A stretch of DNA of 64,000 bases, from positions 1-64,000 of the forward strand of contig JABANP010000223.1 of the NCBI GenBank assembly GCA_013115135.1. The letters run 5' to 3'. Position 1 is the first letter of the stretch. Each line of letters opens with the position of its first letter. The notes under the pieces are model-generated. The model worked only from the letters and a program-made list of their open reading frames with translations. It did no database searches and was not told the origin of the DNA. Source of the DNA: Perkinsus olseni. Its lineage: Eukaryota; Perkinsozoa; Perkinsida; Perkinsidae. Of this stretch, positions 22,026 to 32,926 are shown in pieces. Both the position numbers and the translations under genes were made by a program.

Positions 22026-22303
22026 TGTGACAAGGATGTTGTTTTTGTTATCAGTGTAGTCGGTCAGCAGCTCGCGTGGTCCGTGTTTCCGCTCCGAGTG
22101 TACGAGGTAACAGTCCAATGCAACTACCGTGAGGGTGTATCACATACAGGCCCTCATCCCGAAGCTCATTCGGCGGTCGCACTAGTATCGTACTCATACC
22201 TCTCGACCTTCATACTAGGGCCGGCCACGGTTGACCAGCAGCCACTAACGCAACACTGGCCGAGTGCACATCAACAACAACAGCCTTGCCACACATACAC
22301 CCT

Positions 22304-23059
22304 TCAATGCCTTCTTGGACGCTTTCTCTCCCCATCCTCCTCATCTCTCATCTTTCTCTTGTGCGAGGACCGAGAGGCCTCCTGTCGTTCCTTCTTGCGT
22401 TTTATTTTATCAATCTCATGCAACATGTCATCTCTGACACCTTCATAGAACGCCGTCAGCCAGCTCAAGCCCCGGAAGCGGCCCACGTACTTCCCCGGGG
22501 GGTTGTCAATCAGCTCCTCTGCAATGCTGATGCATCGTTTCATATTCGTGTGCACGTCCGTGCTGTTCTTCAACGCGTTGCTCATCAGAATTTCCTTGCT
22601 CGTTTCAGTGAGCATCCTCCAGGGCGAAAAGCGCTGCATCGACTCACGGTGTCGAGTCCTACCACTCCTTGTCCAACTCCCAACGCTTAGCTACTATCAG
22701 TAGGACGTTCTCGTCTGTGAACTCCCTGAAAGGGATTCTGCGGAATACGGGTGATGTCGCAGCGACCTTACACGGTGTATGAGTAATCATGGACTGAGTC
22801 CAACAACCACGATGTAGCGAGGCCATCTCTTTCATCGATTTTAACGGTGTACGACAAGGAGGGTTCACTTTGATAAAAGGCACACTCCAGTCTCTCGGTG
22901 GGGCTGACCATGATCTGAACAAGAGGACAAGTAGGAAGAGGGTCTGGGGTGATATCGTCGTACTCCCTCATCTCTCAAGGTCCTTTCATCAACGATGCGG
23001 GCAGTGGACGACGCAACCGATCCGACGGTAGACGCGAACAGAATAAAGTTGGAGATCAT
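22304..23059 (-). CDS. Secreted protein of an unrecognised family, paralog of the gene at 31930-32848
   Basis: The start at 23059 opens a signal peptide (MISNFILFASTVGSVASS). Downstream exon frames include SPTERLECAFYQSEPSLSYT and, after introns, MLTETSKEILMSNALKNS...EELIDNPPGKYVGRF...SWLTAFYEGV, ending in a Lys/Arg-rich tail (HKRKMRDEEDGERKRPRR) at 22304. The conserved I-[ID]-[DN]-PP-x-[EK]-Y block is shared with the plus-strand paralog at 32.7 kb (IIIDDPPHEYLRYW). Two junctions, near 23000 and near 22640, miss the frame by one base, so it may be a pseudogene or contain assembly indels. No function assigned. Confidence 0.55.
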
Positions 23060-24269
23060 GATCACGATTCGGACACGCGGAAAACAGGCGAGAGTACAGG
23101 GTGTCAAGCACATTCTGCTGATGATCAGCAGCAGCTGATCCTATCTTGCTTCTACGCTGAAGCGGGCTAAGTGGAGGGGATGACAAGAAGACAGCAGATG
23201 AAAGATATGATCCCGGATGGCAAAACTCGGGTGTTGTGCTCTTAATGAGTCGGCCCCTAACCAGGGGTTTCATGCGAGTAAACACAACAAAGACAACGTC
23301 ATGCATCATCATGAAATAGCATCTCCGACCGCGAGGTCGTAGCTGGTGGGAGGTAGCATGTCTCGCCATACTCAGTAGCGTCGTAGCAGCACCAAACTCA
23401 TCTCGAGTCCACAAGAACACCTACCTTAACAGGGCTACATGCATATCTTATCTTCTGGCTTCTTCCACATCATCCTTTTACGATTTCATCCACCCCTTGT
23501 TTCACTAGATTCTTCATCGACGACCGGAACCAGCTGAATTGGCGAGGGAGTAGCAAACCGTCTGCAAGGGCGTCCTGTTAACTCGAAACCCGAACTCATA
23601 CACCTGTGTCTGTTTTCAAAAATGGCGGTCCATCTTCGGCAAGTTGCGGTAAAGTAAACCTCGACCAACTCCCGTGGGCTGAGCTTGGGGCCCTCACACT
23701 TTAAAGGACCCCCACACTACAGGACTCATGACTCGTGTCAATGCCCCCTCATCCTCAGCTGACGAACGCGCCATGAAGACACGGGAAGCAGAGCTGAGCT
23801 AACCGTAGCTGAGTTGACTGGAGCCTTCTGGAAGCCAAGCTAGCACGGCATAGCTGCCGTCTCCGCGTTCCCCAGGGAGGCGAGACGTGACCGCCTTGGT
23901 GAGGCGTGCGCGCAAGCCCGCCAGCTACGAGTGGGGAGATGATAGCCACTACAGCGAGCATCCGCCGAGCGTAGAGCATATGCGCTCATTGTGTTGCGTG
24001 CGCACTCGCTTTGTCCCCGTATTTCACTGACGTACCAGTACGCGCACTGACCAAAATCCAGGGAAAAATTCCGCTCGTCCGCACTGGCCAAAGGCATCCG
24101 ACCAGAATCCAGGACTCTGACCGAAACCCAAGGCGGGCGACCAACGTGCTTCCTGTGAAGTTTACACTGCGCGGCCCTCGGGCTTTAGGTGAAGGTCGCG
24201 CGGAAGGCGAGCTGAGTCGGGTTCACAGGGGTTACGGTCAGCACTCCCCCAGACTGGATAACAGCCTTG
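23060..24269. other. Spacer within copy 1, no gene supported
   Basis: It includes the duplicated block starting at 23249 (hairpin CCCCTAACCAGGGG) and diverged sequence that still partly matches copy 2 (for example the aagtt...ctcgaccaact stretch near 23640 and 29118). ORFs here carry no motif. Confidence 0.45.
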
Positions 24270-24575
24270 CCCTGGGTGAGACGTTTTCGCTCACCCTGCG
24301 CTGTCTCCGGGGACAGCGCCCTTGGATTTTGTACTTTTCCTTCGATTTTGTCAGGTGTCCCGGAATTTGCGCTTTGCCCGTTCACAGCGCGTATTTTTGT
24401 GCGCAAAATGGTAAAGAGGAATTCCGGTAGAGTAATTACCAAAACACGTTCAAAATGCTTCCATGGAAGCATCTTCAGGGATCGCCCCGGGTAACAGTTC
24501 CGGGACCGGGGTTTCGGGAAGGGTTTCTAATGTCCCGTTCCTGCCTTCACCCGCAATTCAGGTTTCTTGTCTTGT
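24270..24575 (-). repeat. Dispersed repeat, member 1
   Basis: On the minus strand it shows TTGCGGGTGAAGGCAGGAA, TTCCCGAAACCCCG, GATCCCTGAAGATGCTTCC and GTACAAAATCCAAGG. Diverged forms of the same strings occur at 52010-52290 on the plus strand, though in a different order. It could be a small non-autonomous transposon or LTR fragment. Confidence 0.5.
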
Positions 24576-24973
24576 CTTGAAGACAACACGAGAAACCTGA
24601 GTGTCTTCGGCGAAGAGTCTTCGCCTGCTTGTCGCACGTGTTCGCGTGGGTCTTGCGTGGCCTGCTTGGCGTGAATCTTGATAGTGAGGTAGAAGGAGGG
24701 ATTGGCGTGGTAGAAGGCACATCTGCTCCCTCTAGGGGGCGTACCATAACATCAGCTAATCGTGGTGGTGGTAGTGGTGGTGGTGAGCATCAGTGCACTC
24801 CTTCTTGCATGATTATCAAAAACCCGAGTGGAGGTCCCCAAAGCTGAGCTGAGGACCAAGGCCGCTCGGACGCTGGCGTTTAACAGTCTTCTCTGTTTCG
24901 AAAGTCCCCAATAGGTGACACAACAGGGTTGAAGAGGATATGAAAAATCACGTAACAATGATATGCTGTTGCC

Positions 24974-25327
24974 CTACGGCTGTTGCTGCTGTCCCTGTCT
25001 CTCCAGAGAGACCATGCCCCCCTCAATGGCATCACTATTAGCCGGCACGAAGCGGCCTGTTTGCTCAGCTATGGTCTGCTGTACCCCTCCCAAATCGGGC
25101 TGGTACCTACCAGAGGCCACGGTCGCATTGATGGCTCCAAAGAAAAGCGTGGATGTAGCAGGTTTGTAGCCCATGGTCGCTGACGGTAGAATCGGGCGGT
25201 CGAGTCGTCCGGTATGCAGTACGACAGATGGCAGTGTTGAACTTCCCAGTACGGTGAGGCCACTGGAAAAGCACCCTAGCAATATTCGTGTGATATATAG
25301 CAAAAAACTTTGATTCGCTTTGCTCAC
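24974..25327 (-). CDS. Possible C-terminal exon(s) of the COPI-associated gene, copy 1
   Basis: An open frame just downstream of the COPI-associated coding part encodes SATMGYKPATSTLFFGAINATVASG...GGMVSLERQGQQQQP. It is conserved in copy 2 (29573 onward), but the two copies differ by a 2-base indel upstream and the substitution pattern does not clearly favour this frame. It may be a real 3' exon, a separate gene, or non-coding. Confidence 0.35.
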   Translation of the reverse strand: MSKANQSFLLYITRILLGCFSSGLTVLGSSTLPSVVLHTGRLDRPILPSATMGYKPATSTLFFGAINATVASGRYQPDLGGVQQTIAEQTGRFVPANSDAIEGGMVSLERQGQQQQP

Positions 25328-25329
25328 AT

Positions 25330-26098
25330 TTAATCATCATAATAAAGAAGTCTACGGCCTAACCTCCCTGGGGAAGCGAGAACCCCTGCGCACCCCTTCC
25401 ACATCGCTATGCACAGCACGCCCATAACGACCATGTACACGCCAACTATGGCGTAGAGGAGGGTGAACTGCACCAACGCCAAGGAACCTTGGAAGAGGTA
25501 AAAGAGGCCTCTACCCCACAGCAGAGTGAGGAACTTCGCATGCTCGTATCTGGCCAGCCCAGAGGCAGATCTTCATGTCGACTCAGAATCGGAATTTCCT
25601 ACATCTTCTCCTGCCAGTGAACTCGCTCTCTCAACAACTCCGGGTTAGCCTCGAGAATGCAGGTGATCACACCGAAGAGAAATTGGTAACTACAATGACG
25701 GTTCGAAAACCAAGATCTGCAAGCCCAGCTCTCACGCGTTGCAAAGGTAATCGATAGGGTGCAGAATAGTGGAGAAGATGTTCAACACGCCTAGGGCGCC
25801 AGTGAGGGTGACGCCAAGACCTCCGACGAAGCAGAGGACTCGAAGACCGTTCGGGCCCTGTTGGATGTAATGATGGACCTGGGAGGGTGTGTGAGTACAA
25901 TCAAGAGACCTTCACTCACCTGCACGAGGCCTTGCTGTGCCGCGTTGGAAGCCGCCAGAAGGGTTTGTCGTCCCATCTCCAGGGCCACCTAGCATTGGGG
26001 AAGCCGTGTGCGGGGTTGTTGCGTTTCGGAAGCACCTGGCCGGTAGCCTCGTTGAAGACAGGATTACTAGGATTGCTGCCTCCGCTGCTGCCGGGCAT
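25330..26098 (-). CDS. COPI-associated / TVP15-like Golgi membrane protein (copy 1), 5 exons
   Basis: The start at 26098 (MPGSSGGSNPSNPVFNE). Exons 26036-26098, 25920-25988, 25736-25878, 25613-25689 and 25330-25549 are separated by introns of 47, 41, 46 and 63 nt, all frame-consistent. The protein has several hydrophobic segments (GLRVLCFVGGLGVTLTGALG; FLFGVITCILEA; RGLFYLFQGSLALVQFTLLY; VGVYMVVMGVLCIAMW) and the motif FLTLLWGRGLFYLFQGS, which resembles the KFL...GRGLFYIFLG signature of COPI-associated proteins. The expected location is Golgi or vesicle membranes. It ends YYDD-stop here; copy 2 reads YYDDKM-stop. The third intron contains a weak TTCGAA T-arm-like string. Confidence 0.75.
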
Positions 26099-26717
26099 GG
26101 CCAATGGGCAACTGAACCAGGAGGGGGTCGAGGTTTCAGGCTTTCCTTTCTCGAAAATAAATTAATAATTTCCCATGTTTTTCTTCGGAGCAGTTATTGA
26201 TCACCATTGCTGATTGATTACTCATCACACTTGTACTTTCTCGAGTTTTCCCAACTATCATGTCCCCCGGTAACTGTCAGTCTGCGTTGCGGTTGAATAC
26301 TGGATAATATAATGATTCAAGTCCCATTTCTGCAATAGCAAGCTCCGTTTAACAAAGCTCGACCATCACCGCTCAGTGTTACAGTGTTTCCTGGGAAGGC
26401 TAAAGTTATCACTGCATTCAACAACAAAATTTTCGCCGCATTGATGTTCGCCCTATCCACGACTGTACTCAACATCAGTGATGTACACAAACTCACCAAC
26501 TCCCACCGCGAAGTTGTGTCGTTCGAGGCAAGTCACGACGTTTCATGCTCTATGCGAGAATCAGAGTAACTGCCACCCCAACCACTCTAACCTACTACCG
26601 TTGGAGATCTCACGAGTAATATTTTTTGGACTTCAGCGTGAGAAAATTCACAGGGGAACTCTAAAGCCCATAGCAGCGTAATCGACCGATCGAATTCTCT
26701 TCTCCTAAATTTTGATT

Positions 26718-27610
26718 CTAGTTCCCGACTTCCCTCCGCTTACCACGCCCCGTGCGTCGCATAAGTATTGGATTTGAGCGTGAACCGGCTGCATCTTCCC
26801 TCCACCGGTCCCCAACTCGGCCAGAATTCCTTTCACGTATCTTCAGCGGAGGCAAGCTGGCACTCGGTGAGACGAAGTGATCCCACTTGACAGGCAGCTT
26901 CCCTCCTTCATCCTTGTTCTCCGCCTGGTCAAATTGAGCTGCATAGGTAGGATACTTCTCGCGGTACCTTTGCAGTGAATGAAAAATAACCATACCAACT
27001 TTCCGGCAAATCGCTAAAGAATGATAGCCGACCATGAGCGGGAACATACAGCAGCGAACGATGGCGCTGTGAACCAACCGATAAGAGTCGACCGCTGCTC
27101 ACCCTTCCTCGCCTAACTCCGCTGCTGCAGCTGCTTGGCCGTCCGCCGCCGCTTCAGCGCCACTGCTGTTAGCTTCGACCTGAAAACAATATATAGAACG
27201 AGAATCGAACCCACGACCTCGGCATAGTAAACGTGAATGACTATCCAACTGAGCTAAGCTCACTGACATTTCAACGGTGTGAGAGAATGAGGACCCACCT
27301 GAGTTTGCTCTCCTCCCGCCTTCTCCTAACAACGAAAGGAAATCCTCCCGCAGCCACGATGCCCCTCCAAACTACCTCAGCATTCGAGTTCAACTGCGGG
27401 AGCTCTTCCTGCGTCTGCTGAGTAGGATCTTCACCGGCCTGTTCGGTCTGACCAACGGCAGGTCGCCCTGCAACTCACTACAGCTCTAAAACCATCCTTT
27501 TCTACCGTAATCGGTTTGGACTCTTCCACGGCTTCCTTAGCATCAGCTGTGTCCTTGGCAGCCACCACTGCATTAGAATTACCTTTAGCGGCAGAAGCCC
27601 CACAGCCCAT
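26718..27610 (-). CDS. Putative N-myristoylated acidic protein (copy 2), truncated C-terminus
   Basis: Same plan as 18092-19143, starting MGCGASAAKGNS at 27610. The tRNA-bearing intron is conserved (27180-27298, also 119 nt). Exons EKAGGEQTQ, EANSSGAEAAADGQ and YREKYPTYAAQFDQ are present. A 1-base deletion near 26740 (ccctccgc against ccctccagc in copy 1) shifts the C-terminal frame, so this copy ends earlier (RGKRREVGN). Confidence 0.55.
27180..27298 (-). other. 119-nt intron with full tRNA-like sequence (27196-27267), copy 2
   Basis: Sister of 18713-18831. A box TAGCTCAGTTGG and T-arm GTGGGTTCGATTCTC are unchanged. Substitutions fall in the D-stem, anticodon stem and acceptor regions. Confidence 0.85.
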
Positions 27611-28384
27611 TAGAGTAAAGGAGTGCGCTAATACTGAGAAGAACCCGGGTTCGATTCTCGCCCTTTGAACACCCACAAGAGTGGTCAGGTTTTGTATCTT
27701 TCCAATAGTAATGTCCCGCTCATCCACATCCGACGCAAAAAAAGAGACTTCCGACGGAGACTTGGAAACCAAACAAAATATTCGATCGCAATGGCGAGCG
27801 CTTTTTGCAACATCATCGGCGCGCGCCGGGGTTCGACTCCGTTTTGAAAGCCTGTCATATTCATGAAGTTTGATGGTCCGCTTGAGCTCAGAGCTCCTTC
27901 ATCGGCACTGTTAGGTGATCAGTAGCCCAACTCGCTGCTTGCATGCTCAACTGGAGGAACTGGAAAGGGCGTTACAGACCCCTCACCACCGTGAGTTACC
28001 AAAGGAGTGGTATGGACACGTCCTGGGTATAAAACCCCGGCTGTACAGATCCGATGAGGCGGATCTCTTGTCTTGTCAATTTGGCTGCAAAGGTGCTTTG
28101 CCTCACCCGTCGGCCCCTAACCAGGGGTTTCATGCGAGTAAACACAACAAAACAAGTTGTTTTGTTTTAAACAACGTCATGCATCATCGTGAAATAGCAT
28201 CTCCGACCGCGAGGTCGTAGCTGGTGGGAGGTAGCATGTCTCGCCATACTCAGTAGCGTCGTAGCAGCACCAAACTCATCTCGAGTCCACAAGAACACCT
28301 ACCTTAACAGGGCTACATGCAAATCTTATCTTCTGGCTTCTTCCACATCGTCCTTTACGATTTCATCCACCCCTTGTTTCCCTA

Positions 28385-28690
28385 CACCTTTTCAACATCT
28401 ACTTCGACAGTGGAACCATCAAGTTCGCCGAAGCGAGCGAAGTTGGATGTACGAATCTGAAACGGGAATATCTATTCCGCACGTGGAACATTCAATTTCC
28501 AGATGGGACTTTCGAATCCGCACGTAGGCCCTTCGTAAGTTCAATTTCGACATGATGGGACTTTCAACTTCGCAATAAGGAACTTCAATTTCACATTCGA
28601 ACGTTCAATATTCGTGAGCGGTCCTTGGAACCTTCAATTTCGCGGCACTGGAAAATTCAACTTCGCAAATGGGATGTTCGATCTCGTTGC
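28385..28690. repeat. Degenerate tandem repeat, TTCAATTTCG-type units
   Basis: About ten diverged units of ~22-28 bp in the form GGAACnTTCAATTTCGCA, for example at 28485, 28545, 28580 and 28630. Nothing comparable is in the matching spacer of copy 1. Confidence 0.65.
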
Positions 28691-29277
28691 CCGCAGCACT
28701 TTCTTGCACTTCAATCCCCAATGAACATGAGAAGAACGCGAATGCTGAAACACAGTGCAAATCAATTTTACCGTTGCCTCATGCACCACCACATGATAGC
28801 ATCCTCGCTGAAGTCGTAACTCACGCGTTGCATCGCCACCTTCACACTCAGTGTACGTCGTACCAGCACCAAACTCAACCCCTCTTGAGCACACAAGCAC
28901 ACCTTGAGAGCTTACACAAACCCTCTTCATTGTCTCTTCAATCGTCTTCGTCCGCATCACCCTTTCGGACTTGTTCTACTTTCTCGATGGTTGAACGCAA
29001 CGCAGACAATGGCAAACTGTGTCATGGTGTCTCCACTACTCTCCACTTCGATGGATGACCAGAACCGGTTCAGAGGGCGAGAGTGACTAGCACAGTTGCG
29101 GTCTAGTATTGTCTCGGGAAGTTATACCACTCCTCGACCAACTTTCGACCGATTTGACCGTCGGTTGAGCTTCAGGCTCTTACACTTTGTAGTACTCTTT
29201 CATTAAACGACTCATGACTGGTTAGACGACAGCCAAGACAGTGAGCACTCGCAGGGGGAGAGAGAGCCCGATCACGG
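28691..29277. other. Spacer in copy 2, no gene supported
   Basis: It contains a second, diverged echo of the 23.2-23.5 kb block (ccagcaccaaactca near 28862). I see no gene. Confidence 0.4.
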
Positions 29278-29924
29278 CGTGAATCTTGATAGTGAGGTAG
29301 AAGGAGGGATTGGCGTGGTAGAAGGCACATCTGCTCCCTCTAGGGGGCGTACCATAACATCAGCTAATCGTGGTGGTGGTGGTGAGCATCAGTGCACTCC
29401 TTCTTGCATGATTATCAAAATCCCGAGAGGAGGTCCCCAAAGCTGAGCTGAGGACCAAGGCCGCTCGGACGCAGGCGTTTAACAGTCTTCTCTGTTTCGA
29501 AAGTCCCCAATAGGTGACACAACAGGGTTGAAGAGGATATGAAAAATCACGTAACAATGATATGCTCTTCCCCTACGGCTGTTGTTGCTGTCCCTGTCTC
29601 TCCAAGGAGACCATGCCCCCCTCAATGGCATCGCTATTAGCCGGCACGAAGCGGCCTGTCTGCTCAGCTATGGTCTGCTGTACCCCTCCCAAATCGGGCT
29701 GGTACCTACCAGAGGCCACGGTCGCATTGATGGCTTTAAAGAGAAGCGTGGATGTAGTAGGTTTGTAGCTCATGGTCGCTGACGGTAGAATCGGGCGGTA
29801 GAGTCGTCGGGTATGCAGCTCGACAGAGATGGCAGTGTTGAACTTCCCAGTACGGTGAGGCCACTGGAAAAGCGCCCTAGCAATATTCATGTGATATATA
29901 GCAAAAAACTTTGATTCGCTTTGC

Positions 29925-30699
29925 TCACATTTTATCATCATAATAAAGAAGTCTACGGCCTAACCTCCCTAGGGAAGCGAGAACCCCTGCGCACCCCTTC
30001 CACATCGCTATGCACAGCACACCCATAACGACCATGTACACGCCAACTATGGCGTAGAGGAGGGTGAATTGCACCAACGCCAAGGAACCTTGGAAGAGGT
30101 AAAAGAGGCCTCGGCCCCACAACAAAGTGAGGAACTTCGCATGCTCGTATCTGGCCAGCCCAGAGGCAGATCTTCATGTCGACTCAGAATCGGAATTTCC
30201 TACATCTTCTCCTGCCAGTGAACTCGCTCTCTCAACAACTCCGGGTTAGCCTCGAGAATGCAGGTGATCACACCGAAGAGAAATTGGTAACTACAGTGAC
30301 GGTTCGAAAACCGAGATCTGCAAGCCCAGCTCTCACGCGTTGCAAAGGTAATCGATAGGATGCAGAATAGTGGAGAAGATGTTTAACACGCCTAGGGCGC
30401 CAGTGAGGGTGACGCCAAGACCTCCGACGAAGCAGAGGACTCGAAGACCGTTCGGGCCCTGTTGGATGTAATGATGGACCTGGGAGGGTGTGTGAGTACA
30501 ATCAAGAAACCTTCACTCACCTGCACGAGGCCTTGCTGAGCCGCGTTGGAAGCCGCCAGAAGGGTTTGTCGTCCCATCTCCAAGGCCACCTAGCATGGGG
30601 GAAGCAGTGTGCGAGGTTGTGGAGTTCCGCAAGCACCTGGCCGGTGGCCTCGTTGAAGACAGGATTACTAGGATTGCTGCCTCCGCTGCTGCCGGGCAT
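29925..30699 (-). CDS. COPI-associated / TVP15-like membrane protein (copy 2)
   Basis: The duplicate of 25330-26098 at an offset of 4601 bp, with the same exon structure and start (MPGSSGGSNPSNPVFNE at 30699). The hydrophobic segments and the FLTLLWGRGLFYLFQGS region are preserved. The N-terminal intron is more diverged than the exons, as expected for two coding copies. Confidence 0.72.
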
Positions 30700-31135
30700 G
30701 GCCAATGGTCAACTGAAACAGGAGGGGGTCGAGGTTTCAGGCTTTCCTTTCTCGAAAATAAATTAATAATTTCCCATTTTTTTCTTCGGAGCAGTTACTG
30801 ATCACCATTGCTGATTGATTACTCATCACACTTGTACTTTCTCAAGTTTTCCCAACCATCATGTCCCCCGGTAACTGTCAGTTTGCGTTGCGGTTAAATA
30901 CTGGATAATATAATGATTCAAGTCCCATTCTTGCAATAGAAAGCTCCGTTTAACAAAGCTCGACCATCACCGCTCAGTGTTAGAGTGTTTCCTGGGAAGG
31001 CTAAAGTTATCACTGCATTCAACAACAAAATTTTCGCCGCATTGATGTTCGCCCTATCCACGACTGTACTCAACATCAGTGATGTACACAAACTCACCAA
31101 CTCCCACCGCGAAGTTGTGTCGTTCGAGGCAAGTC

Positions 31136-31929
31136 GAGCGGGACACAGGATTTCCCTTTCTCGTTGAGATCACTTCACCCGGCGTCTCCGGAATACATTT
31201 TCGCCATCTTTTCGCATGAGTAATTGATAGGAATTGTCACCGAGCACGCTGGACCCTGATGTTGGTGGATCCGGATAAGTTTTTAAAACCAGCCCGAACA
31301 CGGTGAGAACAAGCAGCAGCCGCTGCTTCCACGCCCCTCCCGCGTAAGGCTGCTCAATTAACTAATTCAGAGTATCAGAGTCGACTCTGGAATTGCTTTC
31401 TACACGTTGAACGCTGTTTTGAAATCGATCCTGAGTTTCACAACGAGCGAACACCGTCCACCGTTTTCAGGAAGGATCTACACCTGCAGCCGCTCGTCAG
31501 GCATCGTTTATCCGTGGAATACGATTCAAGTTCAATCCTGAGGTCTTTGACGAAACTCAGGAAAGGGCTTTAGAACACGTTGAGTGGTCAACCCTATCAA
31601 ATTCAGTGACGGTCTTTCCACTTTTGCTGAGATGCTTTTTTTCTGGGCGAGCGCACATTTCGGCGCAAGATTAGAAATTCCGGAGCGGGGATTGCTCGAC
31701 TCGAATTTGCGCTCGTGCGTCTTGATGCTTCCGCTGAACCCCTCCGCCTCCGAAGGCCGTTGGTGGCGCGGCTGCCTGCTCAGAGACTCTGAATCAGAGT
31801 TGTTTAGAATCGTCAATAGTTTAGTTTGCCTCCCCTAGTAGCTGCAAACCCTGTAATAACTCTTTACTCGTTGCTTGCATTGCCTACCATCTCCCCGTAT
31901 CAGTTCGTCGAACGGTTACCGCGGCTCTT
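31136..31929. other. Intergenic stretch after the duplication, no gene supported
   Basis: Short ORFs on both strands without motifs. Confidence 0.45.
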
Positions 31930-32848
31930 ATGTCCCTTCATCACTTGTTGCTAGCACTGCTCCCCAGCCTCTGCCGAGCCGCCTTTTCCCGGAAAAGTTC
32001 GGAAAAGTTTCCCGACAACTTCTCCCTACTGTACAAGTACAATCATGGCAACACTGGATACAGATCGGTAAGGGTCCATCGTTCATGCTTGCCGTGTTCA
32101 AGGTTGAAAGATTCTCCACCAGGTCCACTCTTTCAGTACGGAAACGGGATGTGGAATCACCGAGGAAAACTTCGACTCTCTCCGTATGGGGAAGCCCGGC
32201 AATACGAGGGAGTTTCGCTTCACTCTAGACCCGCAGATGGGCGTATCTACTACTACTTACAGCCACTTAAGGACTGGGCAACAAGCCCACTTGTAAGTTA
32301 CTTCGGACCAGCGACGTTGTCAGTGACCGACTCATCTACAACACTACGCTCGAGTCTCGCCGTTTGTGATTCAAATTATTGCTCTCATCCGTTCTCTTTC
32401 GTCCACTTATCGGAGCAAGATAGGCACAGGCGGGTGTACGTTGAAACATGGTCATCACTTTCCTTTTCTCAGCTCCCGAGCTAACGGTCATGTGGAAGTT
32501 TCAGTGACAGAAGACCACAGGATGGAGAGAGCTACGGGCAAGGTTGGGGACTTGTCTGACGACTGGAATATCGTTAAGGACTTTTTCCCGTTGAAGCATC
32601 TTTCCAGTGCGAGCATTGATGCGCTGAAGAGTCTGTCACCCACTAAAGAGGATTGCGCAAAAGCGGCGAGGATTATTATTGACGATCCCCCACATGAATA
32701 CTTGAGGTACTGGGACTCGGCTACGTGGATTTGGAGGTACCACCAGAAATACGCGGACAAGATGAAGCGAAATGTGGAGGCGTTGAAGTCGAAGGTGATT
32801 GAGTCTATCATCCGTCAGAGGCGGGCAACAAGTCGACCCTCAGCATAG
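31930..32848 (+). CDS. Secreted protein of an unrecognised family, paralog of 22304-23059
   Basis: The start at 31930 opens a signal peptide (MSLHHLLLALLPSLCRAAF). Exon 1 ends at 32067; intron 32068-32122 (55 nt); exon 2 to 32292 encodes HSFSTETGCGITEENFDSLR...TREFRFTLDPQMG. The following small exons (32.32-32.49 kb) are not fully resolved. The final exon encodes DDWNIVKDFFPLKHLSSAS...IIIDDPPHEYLRYW...WRYHQKYADKMKRN and ends at 32848. The IIIDDPPHEY block matches the minus-strand paralog at 22.4 kb. Function unknown. Confidence 0.6.
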
Positions 32849-32865
32849 CCAACCCCCTTTGCTGT

Positions 32866-32926
32866 TCATGTCGTTGTTCATGTCGTTGTTCATGTCGTTG
32901 TTCATGTAGTTGTTCATGTCGTTGTA
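32866..32926. repeat. 12-bp tandem repeat TTCATGTCGTTG, about five units
   Basis: Immediately downstream of the secreted-protein stop codon. One unit reads TTCATGTAGTTG. It probably sits in the 3' UTR. Confidence 0.85.

Larger units (their letters stand above)
18066..26534. repeat. Tandem duplication, copy 1 (~8.5 kb)
   Basis: Three blocks recur in the same order and orientation in copy 2: 18066-19655 (with 26535-28113), 23249 to about 23500 (with 28109 to about 28380), and 24671-26534 (with 29278-31135). Between the first two, copy 1 has 3.6 kb that copy 2 lacks. Confidence 0.9.
26535..31135. repeat. Tandem duplication, copy 2 (~4.6 kb)
   Basis: It directly follows copy 1. Relative to copy 1, 3598 bp are missing at 28109-28113, where the five bases GTCGG are shared by both sides of the lost segment (19651-19655 and 23249-23253). 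The spacer 28380-29277 is diverged from copy 1 and contains a degenerate tandem repeat. Confidence 0.9.

Noticed and set aside
23986..24430. 139-codon plus-strand ORF as a gene
   Set aside because: Half of it overlaps the dispersed repeat and it has no motif or splice context.
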